Assembly (NCBI RefSeq): GCF_033958435.1
Contig: NC_134137.1
Location: forward strand, 60,590,001-60,654,000
DNA from: Carettochelys insculpta
Lineage: Eukaryota > Chordata > Testudines > Carettochelyidae
DNA: 64,000 bases
Direction: 5' to 3'
Shown here: piece after piece, positions 46,101-61,100 of the stretch
Position numbering within the stretch: the stretch's first letter is position 1
How the letters are laid out: the number at the start of each line of letters is the position of its first letter
Translations under genes and position numbers: made by a program
The notes under the pieces: model-generated
Told to the model about the DNA's origin: nothing
The model's input: only the letters and a program-made list of their open reading frames with translations
The model's database searches: none

Positions 46101-49100
46101 TTCTGATTTTAAAAAGCACACGCAGTTACATTAACCATTTAAGAATGATTTACGAAAATAATCAGCATACAAGAAAACCCGTAGAACAGTCTAAAGCCAA
46201 CACAGCATGGCAAACTCCCACCCAAGTTAGTATGTACTGGGAGCAGAGGCGTCCTTCATCTGTCTGACTTCTGAGAAAGAACAGATCAAAACTCATGAAT
46301 TTTACGGGCCTCAGTGAAAGCAATCTGATAGAAATTTTGTGTTACTGGATTGCAAAGGCCTAATACTTAAATTGGTGGTTTTCAACCAGTGTGCCATGGC
46401 ACTGGTATGCCATGAGAATTGTCTAAGTGTGTCATGAAATTTCATCAATTCCTCTCACTGAGGCTTTTGAAGAGCTTTGCGTGGGGGAAATTGACAACCC
46501 TGTGCCAGCTGGACTGCCTGAGTTTCAGCTGGTGCACAATTCGTCAATTACCCTCCTCAGTTGACTCTTTGCATGAGGGGAAATGCCAGCCCTGTAGGAC
46601 TCCCATAGTGCCGGCAGGCAACTGAAAGGCTGCTTCCCGGCCCAAATGAGCTGGCAGGGAGCCCGCCTCCACTCCTTGCTGTGGCAAGGGGGAAGGAGAA
46701 AGGGCAGGGACCTGTTGGCACTGGGACACATTTTAAATTCTACATCCTGGCTCCAATGGGCTGTTGGGGACAATAGCCCACTTTCAGTGGTTACTCATTT
46801 ACTCAACGTCCCTTGCATGGCATTGAGCAGATTTTGAAAATGCATCTGTGCTCCATGTCTTAAGACGGTGTATTCTTATGGTGGATTTGAAATATTAATG
46901 CATTTGATCCTTGTTTAGCTTGTCGTACGTACTGTTTTGTGGCAAACCTCTCTAGTACGACTGTAACCATAGTAAATGAGACGTTTATGAGCACTTGATT
47001 CAGCTGAAAGAAGTGGCTGTGCTGTGGAACTGTTCATCTCATCGAAGTGTGCCATGTTACTGAAAAGGTTGGGAACCCTTGCTTTACAACTCCGATTTTG
47101 TGCTTTCTGGTAGGATCACATGAATTTGTTCACAGATTGATGGTGGAAAAAGCCACTGAAGAAAGTGACTTATAATGGGCTAGACAAAAAAAAGTGAAGG
47201 TGACACGTTCAAACAGTATAGTGTAACTTTGGTGCTGGAGCTCATGGATACAGCTTAGTCAACTGTATCTGTGAGTAAGCGAGAGAAAGTTAAAAGTGTG
47301 CAAGACAGCAAGCGTTGAGAGACTTCACAAGAAAAGAGCAGCACTGATGCTGGGGAGGGGGGAAGCCATTCTTATTGCAACTCCAGTGAAAGGGGAGAGA
47401 TCACTGAGGTTGGAATAGTTGAAGATAGCACAGAATAAGGGGGGGGGCGTGAATGACGGTAAGTAAAAATACTTAAAAATAATAACATTTTAAAAGCCTC
47501 ATAAAGTACTGGAGTATTTCAGTTCACAAGTAGCACCAAAACACTGAATGGCAGACTAGTACTACAACCTATTTGTAAAGCAAAGTATATTATAAAATAG
47601 TAATCGTCAGTTTTTGACTGGAGGCTTGGCGATGTTTCCCCATTGTTCCAACTTTAGGAGACTAGCCAGTGTAATCTCAGATCTCACTGTGAAGTAACTG
47701 TAGATCTCTATGTTAACTCTTTGAAGTGGTGGCCACTTTAATCCAAAAATCAGCCTACAACCATATGAGCCCCAGAACCCATCCGCACATTTCACAACAA
47801 TAACAGAACAATCTCCCTCAAACAAAAAAGACACCAAGGCACTGGATATGATCTGCTAAAACTGAGTTCAGACTAATGAGTATTATAGCCTGTCAGCCAA
47901 AGGTTACAAACATTGGACTGTGAAATCAAATGTGACTGGTTTGTCCTGCCAGTTCATGTAGCAACAGAACACAAAAGCAAGTGTCCAATGTTTGTAAGTT
48001 TCTTTGGTAAGTTAATTATAACTGTACTGTTGCATTCTCTTGTGCTGCCCTACTTCACCCCACTGTTGCCTTATTCCAATCATTTCTCATTAGCTTTCCC
48101 CTGGCACCAATAGACTACAATACAACACAGAGCAGAGTTTTAACACGGGTAACAAATCTATTCAGCAAGTTGAATTTCTAGTCCGGGGTCATCCTGATAC
48201 TTTCACCCACAGAGCAGCAAGAAACTGCCCTACCACTGATGTTAGGTTTCAGTTAGTTACTGCCCTGAAGATCCTCACAATCTAACCATTGCATTAAGTT
48301 CTTTAAAATAATTCTAATTTAGACCAAGCTTCCTTGGTGTGAAGTGTGATTTAATCTTCCTGACATTATCTGAAAAAAATAAGTCCGCTTTACTTGCCAC
48401 TACGTGCAGAAGTTAAACAGCCCTACCTTACTGGCCTTTAAGTTTAATGCCCCATATAACACAATGCTGGTGCATGGACTCTAGGTCTTTGAACCAGAAG
48501 TAGCTAAATTACGACGGCAACAATGATTCCAGTCACACACCCAACATAAACCATCAGTAACGCATGAACTCCAGCGTATGACTGTCTTCACTCACCTCCA
48601 ATTAACCTGAGATACTTTTCCAGAAGGAAGGAAAGTGACGTAAACACAGTGGCCACTCTTAACTAACTCACATTTTGCCTCAGTAATTAGGTAACGACAT
48701 GTTAATTACCAGTCTTCGGTGAAAGACTTTTCAAATGCTTTGCTATAAAAGTATCCTGATTTATGGCATAGAGAAAGCTATGGTCACTGTCTAGCAAAGG
48801 TGAAATTGGAATAAGGATTACAAATGCATTGATTACCTAGTTATGCTTCAATATTAGCAAATACTACACACTGTGTAATGCAGAAATATAAAATAGACAA
48901 ACTATAGACACAAACTTTAACACCTTCTTCCTTTCTTAAAAACAGGGGGTGCAGTATATAAGAATTTGCCTTTTACCTGAACAAATCCATACTTTTTATC
49001 TTCATGTTTCACCCATCTTTTCTTCCTTTCCATACAAAATCCACGGCCACATCTCATTCTTGCTTTGTAGTCTTTCTTCTTTACACATTTTTGGCACTTT

Positions 49101-52100
49101 CCTCAACATATTTTAAATTTTTTGCTCCCCAACACCCTTTTGACCATTGTTTTCTTTTACTGCATATTCATTCCTCCAATGAATCATTCCACAAATGATC
49201 AAATTGGCTGCTCCAATAGACAGGTGGTATAATATAGAGCACCCTGACTCATGAAGTTCATGCCTGCTGCACCTATATGTTTTGTTTAGCCTCCACTTTG
49301 AGAGCAATGAATCATGGAATATGGGTCTACTGTCAGAGCAGCCTATTTCCAGATCCTATCAGGCAGCTTTTGGGCTCCATCCATGATAAATGTAGAGGTC
49401 ACTCACAAAGTTCAAAACACATCTGCTTCAAACTGGAAGGACTATTTCCGCAGTAATGTCCCCAGAAATTGAAGTTAAAAGCGTTTTGGAATTTACAGGG
49501 GGGACTGGAAAATGACTAAATTGGTAATACTGCTGAAGTAGTTGACTATTCGGAGGTATGTGTATAGGGAAATGCATTTGGACTGGACCTATCGCTACTT
49601 CAATTAGACATGTATACATCTGACAGCTGTTCTACTGTGACTAGCAACAATGGGTTGTAAACAAATCCTTTATTTTTAATTAAATTTCTTCCACATCCAT
49701 TTGTGTAGGACCTGCCAAGATGTCCAAGAGGAACTGGAGGAAGACTACAATTGTGAATGCCCACACGAGTTAAACATACTGCCTACCAAGATGAAAGTTG
49801 CTGTAAGAAACAAACTTTTGGCCGGAGAGGTAGTATAGGCTCAAAGAAATCTGTTAAGACTCTTTTTACCTACACTGTTTGCTACAAACAAACCCTTCAA
49901 ATGTCAGTCTGATTTCTTTCTAGATACACTTACTTAGTCTGTGACAGAATAATAAAAACGTAGGGCAGGAAAGGTCCTTAAGAAGTCATGAAGTCCAGCC
50001 CCTTGTTCTCAAGGAGGACTGTGTCACCCAAGACAATACCCAACATGCTCTTAAAACTTTCTAATGATCAGGAATCCACAACCCCCCCTATTCTAGTGTT
50101 GGATCAACTACAAAATTATTTAAGAACCAGAGAGGTGATCTTGAGTAGGCAAGAATGATTTTGTCTTATTTGGTGCTGCATAGGCACCAAGACTGACACT
50201 TATAAATGTTCTTACCATTAAGGGAGGCAGAGCTGTTAAGATATCTTTATAAAAAGACAGGTTTCTTCTTCACAGCAATCTGAGTGGGGAGACTGGCATC
50301 TCCTTCAGAGCTTAATTTGGAACAGAGTTTGCTTTTGGAGAAAAAAAGAGTCCCTCAGCTTCTCAGGGACCTGAAATAGCCCCGAAGATTTGGATTCTGT
50401 AATGGAATGAGAGGGGCTTTTCAAAAACAGCTTTCTGATCTTCAGGCCAGGGTTTGGGGAAGGGGTCAGAGTGGAAGCGTAAGGAAAAATTACAACTTGA
50501 TTTTGTTTTAAGTGCCACAATTTCCTAAGGACATATGAAATCTGGCAGTAGTGATTAAAATCAATCATCATGAGCAATACTCTTTCATCTTGTTCAGACA
50601 TTCTACTTACAAAGATAAACTTCCAAGCTGACAAGTTATAATGGCTGAGAATAACCACTTGTGTCATTTTTAGGAGCAAAAGGAAGGAAGTTTATCAGCC
50701 ACTTGATTTTACTCTGTGACAAACAGGTGACTGATTCTAATTAACTTTTAGCTAGAGGCTAAGTTAAACCGAAACATTACAGTAATTGATCTCAGTCACC
50801 AGCTCTTCTTCACCAGCTGTGGTGGAACACCTGTCCTGGTACTGACTGATAGCAATGTAGCCTTTCTAGATACAAACATCCTCCTTCTTACAATACACTA
50901 GCCCAATTCACCAAAATGCCACACATATATTGCAGGAATCAGTTTCATTTTCAAAAGTGCATGTGGGGAGAGTACTTAAAACCCATTTCCTTTACTTCTG
51001 CAAGAAAAAGACGAAATCATCTTGTACTGATGCATCTGAAATAGTCAGAACTTTGAGTGAAAAGTTGGGTATCTTGGATTATTTCCCAGAAGTTTGTTCT
51101 ATATCACCAAGTATTTTAGAACCTTACTGCAGCTTTCTGACCCGTTAGCAATCAGATAGTCCGCTGAATGTCTGATTAATTCAGGTGTTGGGCAATATTA
51201 CAAAACATCTAGATGCTCTTTGATTTTTGATGTTGCAGCTAGTATAACATGCTGGTAGTTTCAGACCATTTAAAGAGCTAAAACAGGGAAAATTAGTAGG
51301 TAGCCTCTCGTGTCTGACGATGACATCTTGAGCTTGCACAGGCTCATCAGAAGATAGCCTGATCAGAAAATAGCCGGATCAGATCAAATCTGTATGTAAA
51401 TGTAGCCCCATACCAACAAAGTCAATCACATCCAATCTAAGAGAGACTGTAACCAGCATATTTTCTCTCAATTTACTTTCTTTAAAATAAATAACATGTC
51501 CTCGTAGAGGATTGGCTAGAAATGCATTATATGGATCTGTCAATTATCTAGAATTACAAACTCAAAACCCAGTTCAATTAGCTTCCCCTTTCATATAAAC
51601 AAGAGTGAAAATACCAACACTCCAAATGCTGGTCAGTATCTCAGCCCTGTCCCTCTCCTCATAGGCCAGGTGAAACAAGTGCTGTGTATGCTGGAAGATG
51701 ACAAACGAAGACTAAATCACTTTGGAGGGAAGGCTTTCTTGAAGCCCTTAGAGAGAATACCCTGTCATCCCCAATTATGTACTATATCAATGAGGATTTA
51801 ACCTCAGCACTTCTGCTGATTGCAGCTGTAGCAGAATATAACAGAGATATACAGTCTCAAGTAGGCTGTTCCCAGAGCATTTCAGGAAGGCTTTGGAAGT
51901 CAAAACCAGTCCTTAAAACCAACCAGAGGTAAGCAGAGCAGGTCCCAGAGCATAGGGGCCATGTGCTCGCTATAGGACACTGCGCTTTCCAAGAGGGCAG
52001 GTTAAACTGTAGGGCCTGTTCCAGCTTCCAGATCACTTTTAAGATACAGACTCTCATAAAACACATGGCAAAGGGCTGACTATGAAATGTTAAAGATAAC

Positions 52101-55100
52101 TGTACCAAGACTCTCATTTGAAAGAACAACTGAATGCCTCTGACTACCATTGCCAGCTTAGCCTCTACATAGAGATGTTAGTCTAGTCAGACCCACCCCA
52201 TCCTCAAATAAGTTTCCATAATAGTTACAGTCCAATGACAACCATGCCTCTCTGGTTCACACAGCAGATCTCTGCTTCAGTGTTCTGATCTCTTGACATG
52301 TCTGGGATAGCTCAGAAGTTACCGAAAGGAGAATGGATCTATTCACACTGCTGTAAATCAGAAGTGAAGTGACTCCATGGTAGGAAGATGTCCCTCACAT
52401 GGGAATTACATCTTTGTAGCATATTGTAAATAAGAGGGTAAGCAGGACCAGTCTTTGTACACTGCTCTGGAACAGTGCTCTATATATTGTGTATAAAGAG
52501 CTAACTGTATTACTTCAAATTCCTCATATGGCTCAGAGTAATTTTACGCTCATTTGCTGTGTTCAGAAACCAACTTGGCATGACTGATTAGTAATTTGAT
52601 CAAAGCTGGTTAATTAAAAACTTCTTATTGGACACGTAAAACCCCTACAATTTGTTTAGTTGTCTAATTCCCCTAAACCCAGCTCAAGTTTATATAGCAG
52701 TTTAAAATTTGTTACAGGTCTACTGTTTTCAGCACTAAAGCTGTCAGTTTTACTTACGGCTAGGGTTAATGTTAGTCTGTCATTTAGCCAATGTTAATTA
52801 AAATTTCTTGCACAATAATATATACATACTTCTCAAAAGGGAAGTATTTCAATGGGAAATCTTATTTATATGTACTTACTGAGATTGAACCATTGTCTAG
52901 ACCTACGGACAGCCTTCTTGTTTCCGGGTTAAAAGACATGCATGAACATGGAGCTGAAAAAAATGAACATGTTGATGAAATTAACAAAACTATGATTCTC
53001 ATTGATCTTGAATTTCTGGAGCATCTATCTAGCTAATACACTTACAATACTATTCTTTATTTTACCCCTTAAGATAGAAAACCATAAACATACTCTTCCT
53101 GTAACGCTAGTCAATAAATCCTGATACACCAGGATATAAAATGAGCATGCAACTATTCCTGAAGTCATGATACCATATCTCCCACCCCCAATTAAATTAT
53201 TTAAACAGAAAATGTTATTCAACAGCAGTTGTCATGTTACAGACCTCTCAAAGAATATTAAAATTTTTTCTGTTTTAAAGTTTTTGTGTTTAACAGTTTG
53301 ACAGAATGATTGAAGTCAGTCTTCTATATTTTCTGATCTTCAGCTATAAAGCAATAAAATAGCTTTTCTACAGTTTGCACCCTGCTAGTTTCAATTCCTG
53401 AATGGACTAAACTCCCATGGACTGGATGTCACTGAGTTTCGACAAAACTGAACAAGATTGACAACTATAGTTCCACTACAGATATCATCTCTATTATTAT
53501 TAGAATATATTGTAATCAATAACTAAACTATGATCAAAATAAGACCCTAGAAACACATTACCCTATACAACTACCACAGTAGAAATTCTTTCTGTATATA
53601 CTCTTGCAGCTTACTTTTTAAAATTCCTTATGCTCTTTTGAGAATCTGGTGATGTTAATATGTGGATGTAGAGTCGGAACTTTCTACTAAGAGTTGGTCA
53701 TGTTTGCTTTGTTAGGGCTTGTCTATATGAGGGGGCAAAGTCAAACTAAGTTAAGCAACTCCAGCTAGGTGCATAGTGTAGCTGGGGATGAGGTAACTGA
53801 GCTCAAGTTATTGTGGCATCCTCTCTGTGGTGGTGGTGGGGTGGACAGACTTCCCTTACTCCTCGCAACCCTGCAGAGTACCAGGGTTGACAGGAGCACG
53901 AGTAGTGGTCGACTTAGTGTGTCCCTACTAGATCCACTAAAAAGTACCCACCCCCGGCAGCCCAACCTCCTACCAGGAGGCCAATCTCCAGAGCATCCAT
54001 CTCTGAGTAAGTGTAGACAAGCCCTTAACAGGCAGCATTTTTAATCCCACTGAAGTATGCAGTGATAGTTTTGTTTGTCTTCTTCTGTACTGTAGCTGGT
54101 AGCTGCAAGTCTCAATCAAGTTTCTGCAGGAAAGGTTTGTCATTTCAAGCGACAAACTGAGAGGGACCAGGAGTTATTGCTTTGCATTTTTCTATTAATT
54201 CCATATTGATCACAAGAATAATAAACGAAACACTTTTAGTTCTGCTTTTCACTGTATTGTTCTGTTCTTTTTTTTGTAACCCTCTTCCCACATAGCAAGG
54301 TACGTGCGCTTGCTTTTATAAATAGTGAATAGTTTATTTTCTCAACTGCGTGTTTTAAACATTCTAGATTGGTATCAAAACATTCATCAATTCAGAGGAT
54401 CCTTCGTGTTTTTTAGTTTGTGGCATAATCAGATGAAGACAAGACAGTACAAAAATGTTTGTGTTGCACATTTAACTGCACTACCATCCAGAGTTCATGA
54501 TTTTGTATTTTTTTGTTTACTTATTCAAGAGGCTAATACAGAATAACTTATGGCAACAGAAACACAAGGAGCACAACAGACAATTGATCAAATAGATCAT
54601 GAGTGTCTCTGATTACTTGTTTATTCTCTTTATTTTTTGGAACGTACAATTTGCTGTTCAATGAACAGAGAAAAGGATTCAGTTTAAAAAAGGAAGCTGT
54701 CACAATGAAAAGTATTTTACTGGTGCTAACGCCACCAGAGATCATTTAAGTGAAACTGGTGAACAGAAAAGTTGACTTTTCACCATTTTGCTATTCACTT
54801 TGTGGAGTTACAGCAATTCCAGAGCAGTGAAACTAAACAGGTCAGTTTCACCTTCTGTTAAGAGGTCATTTTAAGGGCTGCTGTACTGGGTCTCTTAACA
54901 TTGCAGCAGTGTTGCAGGCAAATGCTTGCTCTGTTAAAAAAGCTTCATGGAAACATTTGTATCTTTTCATCACATCAGATTACATAAAACCCTTAAAATG
55001 CTACCCACACGCTACATTTTAGGTCCAGAGCTAGATAGTGAATCTGCTCAAACTGTACCAGTATATTTAAATGATACTGCTCGTATGTAGATAAACTCTT

Positions 55101-58100
55101 AAGTGCTTACTTCCCATTGACACTGCCTGAGTCTCACAGACATAAGAGCTTTGAAAACAGAACTTAGGTTGACAAGATATTTGTGGGCTTGTGAGAATTC
55201 TACCCACAAAACTCCTCATTTTCTTTCAGCTTTTCTTTGTAGTGGATGTAGATATATATAATTGGAGATACACATCTAGAACTGGAAGGGACCTTGGGAG
55301 GTCATCTAGTCCAGTCTGCTTTAGTCCGATTAAGACAGTCTTTAGAATGGAATGATCCATTAGCCCTTCGGCTGCCATAAAGCTTTCACATAATGGGTTT
55401 AAGCTCATTTACTTATAAATATGACATGAGTAACCCACCCAGAAGGCACTCATGTTCACCTTGTCAAACCGTGAATTACAAAGGAATGAACAAATTACAT
55501 ATTCTACTTATGGCACATTCCTCTCTCTTGAAGGCAGAGGTAGCAAAGAGCAAAATGAAGTATACATTGTTACTTTACACAGTTTTTATCCCTAGGAATC
55601 CCTGAGATGGGATACGGCTGCTACGGCAACTAGCAAGCAGGGGGCATGAGAACTATATTAGCTTGTTTTTCAGTTCACCCCAGCTATCCATACATTTCAG
55701 CAGTGGCCCTTATGTTTGTGAGTTTTCAAGGTCTGTTTTCTCAGAAGCAGTAATCTGCCAGGCTTGAGAAGGGTTTCATTCCAGTGCTTTCTCTTGTTTT
55801 ATTCTCATCCCATTGTCTGAGATCCAGTCTATTTTCAATATGCATTAATGACCAATTTCCATACAAGGCCTACAGACCGTTAAACAGCTGAATCCGGCTC
55901 AGACCTGTAAGCTCACCCTTTTTCCCCCTCTTTCTCACACAGCCCACCCCCAGTGTACGAACAAATAATGAGCACCCAAAAAATCCTGGTACGCTTGTCA
56001 AAACAAAAAAGCAGCCCAGTAGCACTTTAAAGACTAATAAAATAACTCGTTAGGTGATGAGCTTTCATGGGACAGACCCACTTCTTCAGATCATAGCTGT
56101 ACCACTTGCGTTTTGAATAGTGATACTAATGTGACCATATACAGCTGATTCTAGAGGGATGGTGATGACTTGGGAGCAGGGATTTCAGCACATTCTGGTA
56201 GCAAAGAGACATGTCACCCTCCAGCTATACTCCAAGAAGGCAATTTCCTCACTGCTCCAGGATAACAAAGCTAACAAGATCTGCACTGAAGAAGACAGCA
56301 ATGCCACTCCACACTCAAGCAGCAAGGTCACTTCTGGTGTAAGAGCTGCATGGGAAGTGGGAGTTACAATCACTCAGATCTCATGCTATAGCTTTCAAAA
56401 TCAGGATATAGAAAAGGAACAATGCGTCAACAGAAAATACCCCACAGCCCTGGGGTATGCCTTGTATGCACTTAGAAAGAAGTGACAGAACAGCATGAAT
56501 CTTACGCTAAATACAATACGGTCTCGATATTCGTGAACCAAAGGTTTGTGAATTCATTTATTCGCGAGTGGCTGGAGTGGCCGCTTCCCTGGGACATGGA
56601 GTGCTGGCAGCTGCCACTTCCCCCAGCGCTCCGAGCAGCCGTACTGGCAGCCACTGCTTCCCCCGGGGCCTGGGCAGGAGCGTCGGCAGCCAGGGGCTCC
56701 CATATTTGCGATATTCAACATTCACAAGGGTTCTCAACATGGAACCCTCACAAATGTTGGGACCCTACTGTAGTTCTAAAGTTTTCCAAGATATTGGGCA
56801 AGGGAGATGATGCAAGATGTTCCTCAAAACAAGGTGCAGGGGTCAGGCTGACAGGCCAAAGCAATAAGCTAATGCGCTTGTGTGTGATTGTCATAAAAAT
56901 GGTAATTGTATTAATTTGTGTGTTAATTTAATAGTTCAAAGGAAATGCAAATGATATGGTCTTCACTTGTCTACAACCTGTTGACTGCTATCCATTTACA
57001 TTCTGTACTTACCACTACTTAATTAACCCTAGATCTAAAAGTCTACGTGAATATTGAGATGAGAATTTTCTTGATGTGTAAACTTCAGGAATACTATTGG
57101 AGGATTGTTCCTGGGTATCACACTGTATGCACATTGCTTACTCATCACATGAGACTGAAGTATTGGAAACATAAAAGATTGCTAACTTCGAAGCGTGCGC
57201 TGTGGTCCACGATGGAAATTCACAGAGTGTTTGCATTTAATGAGCAAAGGAAGAGCCCATGCTGTGGATGAAAATGCCTGCCAGACTGTCTTCCTTGGAA
57301 AGACACTATCAGAACTGATCCAGCAATCGACTGTGCATCTCTGAACAGTTTTGGATGATAATGGGATGGAATATTGAACAAGTGGACAGAGATCCTTAGA
57401 ATTACTTTGGGTAAGCCTGAGGAAATTTTGGAAATTACTCACATGTTAAAGAGCTGCAGACTTATAAATTGGACTCACCTGTTACTGCATTTTACGTGCT
57501 TCAACCTGTCAATAACTTTCATTTCCTTTTCTTAATAAACCTTTTGCTGACTAGAAAATTGGCTGCCAACTGCAGGGGTGAGCAAAGTGGGGGTGTGGGC
57601 CCATGGGGGTGGGGAGCATGAAATTTCAGAAGGGAGGGGACACAGCACGATTGGCTGCTGGGTCTCAGGCTCACCCATCTCATTAAAAATGTTGAAATAT
57701 GTTACTGGTTTTATGTCTGTGTATCCACATTTATATACCAATTAATAGTTTTTTATATTCTACAGACTTATTTTCTTACACAGGCTGAAAGGGTTTTTTT
57801 TTTCCATATGAACATAACCAAAATTTGCATCAGTGTGGATGACATTAGAAAGGTTCGGGAGGGGAAGCTGCTAATTGCAGGAATGAAAAGTGGGGCCTGA
57901 CATAAAACGTTTGCTCACCCCAGCATAGCATACCCATTATCCTGGAATAAGTGACGGACCCTCTGAGGGAGGGAGTAACTAAATGCGATGCAATATTTGG
58001 TATAGTGCCCAGTATCATGAAGTCTAGTTTGTCTGGGTGGCATGGTCAGCCAAAGACACTAAGGGGACGGTGTGACTAAATAGTCAGACTAAAAAGCTTG

Positions 58101-61100
58101 ATTCATTCTGCACATTTGTGATTCATTTGGTAAAATCTAATTGGTAGACTGTACCGCCAGGTCAGTGTGTATGACCTGTCTGACCCAAAACTGGCAATCT
58201 CAATTGTGAGCCATTTCAGACAGCGTGACAAGTGGTATGGGTAGCAGAATTCACATGCCGCAGGTCAGTTGGGCTTAAAGATCAGAACAGGGGGAGTAAA
58301 GGGAAATCTAAATTTGCCATCTTAGAACTGATTTGACAACTAACGAGCTGCCCCAATGTTTTCTCATGACACTTGCTGTTTGCAGAGACACAAACCCAAC
58401 CCATTAGATAGAGGGGAGCCAAGAAAAGGTAGCATAAATCTTAAAAACAAGTATACAGAAATGCTTTTTAAAAAATATCAACCAAAGAGATATGAATGCC
58501 ATACTGCTAGTCCATCTGGTCCAGAACTGACTTAGCCAGGGGAACAGTGACAGAGAGATAGCCGTGTTAGTGTGTATTCTATCAAAAAAAAAAAAGGCAG
58601 TCATGTCGTATTTTAAAGACAAACAAAGTAATTTCTTGGTGAAAGCTCATCACCAAATAAATTATTTTGTTTGTCTTTAAAGCGCTACATGACTGCTTTT
58701 TTGTTTGGCTAGGAGAATGCAACTGTTCAGGCCAGATTAACAGAACTGCAGCTGCTATAAACCAGCTTAGCTTAACTGACTTCAATGGAGCTTCCTAGTT
58801 TTACCCCAGCAGAGGATGTGGCCCAGTATGTTTTTGAGCAATATACTGAATACACACACTGCTCAGCACTGAGGGTGCATCTATACACAAAGAACTAACC
58901 TTGACGCTAAGCACTACATCAAAGTAGCCAGCAGAGAGTCCACACACATTTTCCCTCACTTCGAAGTCCTTACTCCATTCCTGGGAATGGAGTAGTGCCC
59001 TACTTTGAAGTTCAGCTTTGAAGCAGGGTGTGTGTAGATGCTCCACTTCGAAGTTGCCTACTTCAAAGTAAGCAACTTTGAAGTTATTTTTGTAGTGTAG
59101 ACACAACCTGAGAGTTCCACAGCTCACCCACGGACACGAGATGGGCATAAGAAGAAACAGCCTGCCAGAGACACCTGAACTCAAAGGTGAAAGTAAGCCA
59201 GAACGGTGCAACAGCAAGACACAGCCAGCTGAGGTGGGGCTTTGTGGATGTTCCAGCCCTGGAGATCCACCACCCACTCCCAGCTTCAATTTCCACTTCC
59301 AGCAGGGGTGACGAGTTGCCATACTTAAGAAATTTAAATTACTTTCACTCCTACCTAGTGAAATCTTTCTAAGCCAAGAGCCACATTATCACAGAAGATC
59401 GACCCGTTCAGTGTCTATCTTCCATGGTCTTGTTCTGCACAAGTGCAAAATGGTACTTTCCAGGGTCAAAGATGACCCCAGAACTGCTTGCAAAGATTAA
59501 GGAACGTTGACAGGAGAAACTCTCCTGTCGACCTTCTTCCAGGTAGACAGCCATAGCAGTTGACCACTGATTAGTTGATTTTAGCCATGCAATTGATGTA
59601 GCTAAAATTGCGTTACCAGCAGTCATCTAGTCTAGTATAGACATAGCCTAGGGTAGACAGGGTGTTTACCCTGTTGTGCTTTAAAAGGTTGAAAAGTACT
59701 GCATACTCCTGTTGCAGGATGTTCATAACCCATCAATACTACAAAGCTTTGCTAGGACCGCAAGCTTAGAAGCAATCACTGTGGCACTAAACCCGGAGTA
59801 GGTACAGAGCATTTCCCAGTAAGGAGGTGGGCCAGACGATCAGCAAGTCTTAATGTGTAAACTTCAACAGAGAACATCTTTGGTTTTAACATGTAAATAT
59901 TCTCTTCCTGGAAGACCAAGGCTCAGGAAGAAGAGGAGAGGTGGGAGGAGGTTTAGTAACTCATGCTCACAGAGTAGCTTTTGTTTTTACTAGGATATAA
60001 GCAGGACACACTTAACTCAAACTTACCTCTCTCACCCATCCTTATTTTTTTGTCTTTATTGGTAGCTCATAAGTACAACACAGATGAGCCTCGTCCTAAG
60101 CTTTCTCCCTTGGGTTTCCATGCAGAAACCTGCCTTAGATCTACTACCTCTTCCCTACAAATCACTCTCCACTTTTGTTACATCTGTGTGGACTGACTTA
60201 AGCTGCCATACCTGCTAAGGAGTCTGCATGTTGACAGGACTTAAACATGCTGTATCAGCAAAAAAGTCAATTCACCCTGTTGAGTGTATCATTTATAAAT
60301 TTCCCTTTGCAACTAGCACAACCTCTCTTTACAAGGTAGCTAAAATTTGCCACACTGGAGAAGACCACTAGCCTGTTTGTCCAGTATCCTGCAGCAGCCC
60401 ATATCAGCATCTTGCTCAGTAAACAATTTAAAGGTTATGGTGTTACAGGATAAATGAGTGAAATCCGAAAGGCTCTTCCAGGAGACTCTTCAGCCTTGAC
60501 TAACCCCATTAATGGCAGAGTTTTATACTAGACTGGGTTTCCTGGCTTTTGATGATCTATACCACATTCTTATAAAAAGTGTGCAGGTATTCATTCAATC
60601 ACTGGGCTCATTGGTTTCAGTTTCCTCACGCTGCACTGTCATGTCCCCTCTATAGTATTCTGTTCATGACCTCCACGACTTTGTCCTCCACTTTTTTTCC
60701 CCTTACAGATCTTCCCCTCTACTCATGGCTTCTCCCACACTCTTCACTCACCTCTAATTGTCTTTCCAACATCCATGCCTGGGTACCACATCCTCACTTT
60801 GCCCTTCCCTTCTAATGGAGTCAAATTCCACCAGCCTGACCTACTGATTCCACCAACAAACTTGGTGTCTTCTCCTTCCATTGCCCATTCCCAGGCTTGT
60901 CTCTTCTAATCTTCTTCTATGGAACCCACACTCTCCTCCATTCTCTACTGCTTAATTCTGGCATATGCTACGGTCATCTGCCTCCCTTAATTTTTTAAAC
61001 ATTCTCCTCTCTGGTTTCTTTCAACTTCCATCCTCCTGTCCCTCCAGTAAGCCCAGGTTAAAAATAAGCCCCCCGCCCCCCCAAGTCCGCTCTGATCAGA

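Larger units (their letters stand above)
45207..52879 (-). other. WDFY2 intron between window exons 2 and 3
   Basis: This is the second longest intron in view, 7673 bases. It contains a hAT-like element (46378-47085) and a CR1 fragment (49950-50115). The rest is AT-rich with no exon-like segment that I can defend. Confidence 0.8.

Noticed and set aside
56159..56485. A 108-codon frame in a WDFY2 intron
   Set aside because: No domain, promoter or splice support, and the opposite strand is open too. A nested gene cannot be excluded, but nothing supports it.
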